Of a stretch of DNA of 64,000 nucleotides, positions 62,601-64,000 are shown piece after piece (positions within the stretch are counted from its first letter, which is position 1; the number at the start of each line of letters is the position of its first letter). The position numbers and the translations under genes are program-made. Origin of the DNA: Paraflavitalea soli. GTDB taxonomy: Bacteria; Bacteroidota; Bacteroidia; Chitinophagales; Chitinophagaceae. The notes under the pieces were generated by a model. The model saw only the letters and a list, made by a program, of their open reading frames with translations. It was not told the DNA's origin and did not search any database. Location: the NCBI RefSeq assembly GCF_003555545.1, contig NZ_CP032157.1, positions 1,740,546 to 1,804,545 of the forward strand. The letters run 5' to 3'.

Positions 62601-62944
62601 CTTACATCTCAGATGAAACACCGGAAACTGCCGAAGCCTTCACTGATATGGAGGAGGTAATACTCAAGGTGTGGAAAGAAGTACTGAACCAGCCCGGAAC
62701 CATCAACCTAAAAGATAACTTCTTCGATATTGGCGGTCATTCGCTCAGTATGATCATGGTCAACAACAAACTCAACAAAGCATTGTCACGATCCGTGCCT
62801 GTGGTACAACTATTCAGGTACCCCACTATCAGGTCATTGGCACAGTACCTCGCCAAAGAAGCAGCACCAGCCATCCCGCAGGACAACATGAAAGATGCCG
62901 TGCAGCTGATGGACGATGCCATTGCTTTCTTCTCACAGGAATAA
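59663..62944 (+). CDS. NRPS module C-A(Dab-like)-T
   Basis: A GTG at 59660 and an ATG at 59663 are adjacent; I use the ATG (1093 residues). Domains: C with a COM-like NIEDIFPMSAIQQGM start and FHHAIFDGWS (His149-His150...Asp154), DCL-like; A (YTSGSTGTPKG at about 628; NAYGPAEASDD) with pocket D-V-M-E-L-T-A-D-D-K; and T with GGHSL, Ser1027. A short tail rich in Asp and Gln follows. The Glu and two Asp residues of the pocket match those of two other A domains in this operon and fit 2,4-diaminobutyrate. It hands the chain to the PKS that follows. Confidence 0.92.
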   Translation: MPGLNKANIEDIFPMSAIQQGMVFHAAKDDSSSTYHDQSLFVFTDTGFDFGLFRKTVCLMIDKHPMLRTVFNLADYKEPVQIVLKQIGPDISYQYPAGLDSKEARQEFIAAAMAADRANPFDLETGMPLWRMKIVQTSPAEVCLLWLFHHAIFDGWSTSCFITELHQVYHTLKAAPGFVPAPLRSSYKIYVMEQLAFRRSEEHREFWKKELAGYKRYALKNKIDEADLQGFVLYAEDLDTALLHQLREQSRQQNIPVKIICLAAYLYTLKLLSYENELLIGVMSNNRPVCDDAEKILGCFLNSIPFRVTLAAPATWLQVMQQVDRQRNILSAYEQLSFFEIVKLFSKDTTDQNPFFDVTFDFVDFNRYQDFRHQITDEYEYLSDLSFEKTNALLDLMISTTLDRFQVFISYATPLLTPERIAQIAAWFRRILEKMAYDPQGAIRHEDLYDTTAVQQLTGASNNDHTGMPAPDFVALFEQQVQASPMKTAIADDQLALSYTDLNRYANKIAHALLSRHARREDLVILYFNRGSFLLASMIGVLKAGAAFVAIDTETPAERLKYMVANSHASIILSEETLAPRLRDMMDNGYQEIIVVADGKALSTQLSQQPEHNPGISLLGDQTAYVIYTSGSTGTPKGVVLHHAGLSNHLTAVVDFLALTANDVMAQTASCNFDVSIMQFLLCLTVGGKTVVFNKQLQLQPALFVTRLAAEKITLAELVPSHIDAILNASEGGLANWHSLKYLLSTGEVLTERTVRKWYQAMPYIPLVNAYGPAEASDDVTLYIVQPGDQDPLPVGKPLPNIQVYIIDQNHQLSPPGITGEIAIAGTAVGKGYWNEPALTQASFINNPFSRLQEGNNGGAILYKTGDLGYWTEAGELVVKGRVGNMVKIRGNRIELSEIEKQLEQVPGILQAVVADRLVNEDTVLCAYYTTDRRIGADDIRNKLLAFLPGYMLPSYYIELKTLPLLPSGKIDRATLPPPAYISDETPETAEAFTDMEEVILKVWKEVLNQPGTINLKDNFFDIGGHSLSMIMVNNKLNKALSRSVPVVQLFRYPTIRSLAQYLAKEAAPAIPQDNMKDAVQLMDDAIAFFSQE

Positions 62945-62981
62945 ACCTTTTCTTCTGATACGCTTTTAAAGCACACTATCT

Positions 62982-64000
62982 ATGGCACAGCAGCAAACAG
63001 GTATGGAAATTGCCGTTATAGGTATTTCCGGCAGGTTTCCACAGTCAGCCGACCCGGCCGCCTTGTGGGAAAACCTGGTGAACGGGAAAGAATGCATCGA
63101 CTTTTTTACCAAAGAAGCGCTGAAAGCCCAGGGCTGCGATCCCGCAGAGGTCGATCATCCCGCTTATGTGCCAGCCAATGCCTTATTGCCCGACAAGGAT
63201 AAATTTCAACCTTCCTTTTTTGGTTACAGCCCCAAAGAAGCACAGGTAATGGCCCCACAGGTGCGCCTCTTGCATGAACTGGTATGGGAATGCCTGGAAA
63301 ATGCAGGCTACAACCCGCATGAGTATGCCGACCCGATCGCCTTGTATGCCGGTACCTCCAACAGCTCTTACTGGGAAAGCCTTACCTATATTTCCGGCCT
63401 GGCCGCCGAGCTGGGCGAATTTGATGCCGAACACCTCAACAACAAGGACACCGCCTGCGCTAAAGTAGCTTACAACCTCAACCTGAAAGGTCCTGTGCTG
63501 GCCGTGCACACCGAATGTTCCACCGGCCTCGTGGCTGTTCACCTCGCTGTGAAAGCCTTATTGACCGGAGAATGCCGCATGGCCCTCGCAGGAGGTGTCG
63601 CCGTCTCTTATTACAGTAAAGGCGGCTATGTATACGAAGAAGGCATGATCCGCTCCGATGATGGACATTGCCGCGTATTTGATGAAAAAGCCAGTGGTAC
63701 CATGCTGGGAGAAGGCGGCGGCATTGTTTTACTCAAACGATTGAACGATGCCATCCGCGATGGCGATCATATCTATGCCGTGATCAAGGGCTCCGCCGTC
63801 AACAACGATGGCAATGAAAAAGTGGGCTTCACCGCTCCCAGTGTAGCCGGCCAGGCAGAAGTGATCCGGAGAGCACAAAAAATGGCAAGGATCAACCCGG
63901 CCGATATCCGCTTTATTGAAACACATGGCACCGGTACCAACCTCGGCGATCCCATTGAAGTGGAAGCCCTGAAGCTGGCATTTGGCGAAGCTGGGAAGTA
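62982..64000 (+). CDS. Polyketide synthase, N-terminal ketosynthase (partial)
   Basis: The frame opens with ATG 62982 and runs off the right edge (339 residues seen). It is a type I PKS ketosynthase: IAVIGISGRFPQSADPAALWENL, FFGYSPKEAQVMAPQVRLLHE, active-site Cys179 in HTECSTGLVA (usual DTACSSSLVA), GGVAVSY and the first catalytic His315 in ETHGTGTNLGDP. It should elongate the peptidyl chain with a malonyl-type unit, giving a peptide-polyketide hybrid. Acyltransferase, ketoreductase and other domains lie beyond the window, so cis-AT or trans-AT type cannot be decided. Confidence 0.92.
   Translation, partial: MAQQQTGMEIAVIGISGRFPQSADPAALWENLVNGKECIDFFTKEALKAQGCDPAEVDHPAYVPANALLPDKDKFQPSFFGYSPKEAQVMAPQVRLLHELVWECLENAGYNPHEYADPIALYAGTSNSSYWESLTYISGLAAELGEFDAEHLNNKDTACAKVAYNLNLKGPVLAVHTECSTGLVAVHLAVKALLTGECRMALAGGVAVSYYSKGGYVYEEGMIRSDDGHCRVFDEKASGTMLGEGGGIVLLKRLNDAIRDGDHIYAVIKGSAVNNDGNEKVGFTAPSVAGQAEVIRRAQKMARINPADIRFIETHGTGTNLGDPIEVEALKLAFGEAGK

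Noticed and set aside
1-64000. tRNA, rRNA, phage or conjugative genes
   Set aside because: No cloverleaf, rRNA-like sequence, integrase, transposase or transfer gene was recognised on either strand.

Overview
The window looks like chromosomal DNA of a Bacteroidota bacterium, most probably a Chitinophagaceae member such as Chitinophaga or Niastella. This is inferred from Bacteroidota-type promoters (TAnnTTTG -7 boxes), weak Shine-Dalgarno sequences, DUF6807, NamZ, GH16 and GH43 genes, an UpxY/LoaP-like NusG paralogue and the style of the NRPS genes. I see no rRNA, tRNA, CRISPR array or intact insertion sequence.

Region 1 (1-16.9 kb) is an accessory chromosomal stretch. It has the tail of a probable DUF6807 gene, a luciferase-like oxidoreductase, a probably broken small membrane-protein gene next to a repeat cluster, a GH16 lipoprotein (minus strand), a NamZ-type muramidase (DUF1343), and a TetR regulator followed by a SnoaL-like protein and an APC amino-acid permease. 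The last three are tied together by two matching TATACC-N4-GGTATA operators. A minus-strand pair follows: a Vps62-like protein and a 2081-residue SpvB/FG-GAP/RHS protein (Tc-toxin TcB-TcC-like), separated by a perfect hairpin. Two small secreted proteins (one leucine-rich) and a GH43 enzyme complete the region.

Region 2 (16.9-20.1 kb) is the control and activation block of a biosynthetic cluster. A long leader precedes a three-gene operon coding for a specialised NusG paralogue, a 4'-phosphopantetheinyl transferase and a type II thioesterase. A second long leader precedes the main biosynthetic operon. The two leaders share a structured RNA element, one copy in the first and two in the second, and similar 3' ends. 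I infer a dedicated processive antitermination system for an operon of at least 44 kb.

Region 3 (20.1-64 kb and beyond, all plus strand, mostly tightly spaced) is a hybrid NRPS-PKS lipopeptide operon. In order: JmjC-type oxygenase; serine hydrolase fused to a cyclic-peptide-type ABC exporter; FAAL-T-C-A(Asn)-T-E; FtsX/MacB-like permease; C-T-E-C without an A domain; TauD/SyrP-like hydroxylase; degenerate C-A(Thr)-T-C-A(Cys-like)-T-C-A(Dab-like)-T; a second JmjC oxygenase; a MITE-like palindromic element; diaminobutyrate aminotransferase; stand-alone C; half C-A(Dab-like)-T-C; half C-A(Asn)-T; methyltransferase; C-A(Dab-like)-T; and a PKS whose ketosynthase runs off the window.

Read collinearly this is an acylated, cationic, probably hydroxylated peptide extended by a polyketide unit. 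Specificities come from pocket residues picked out by eye and are inference. Unusual points are the A-less module with a deletion scar, repeated 'C | partial or degenerate C-A-T' junctions, and two places where the T and C domain types imply a missing epimerase. No terminal thioesterase domain or MbtH-like protein is visible.
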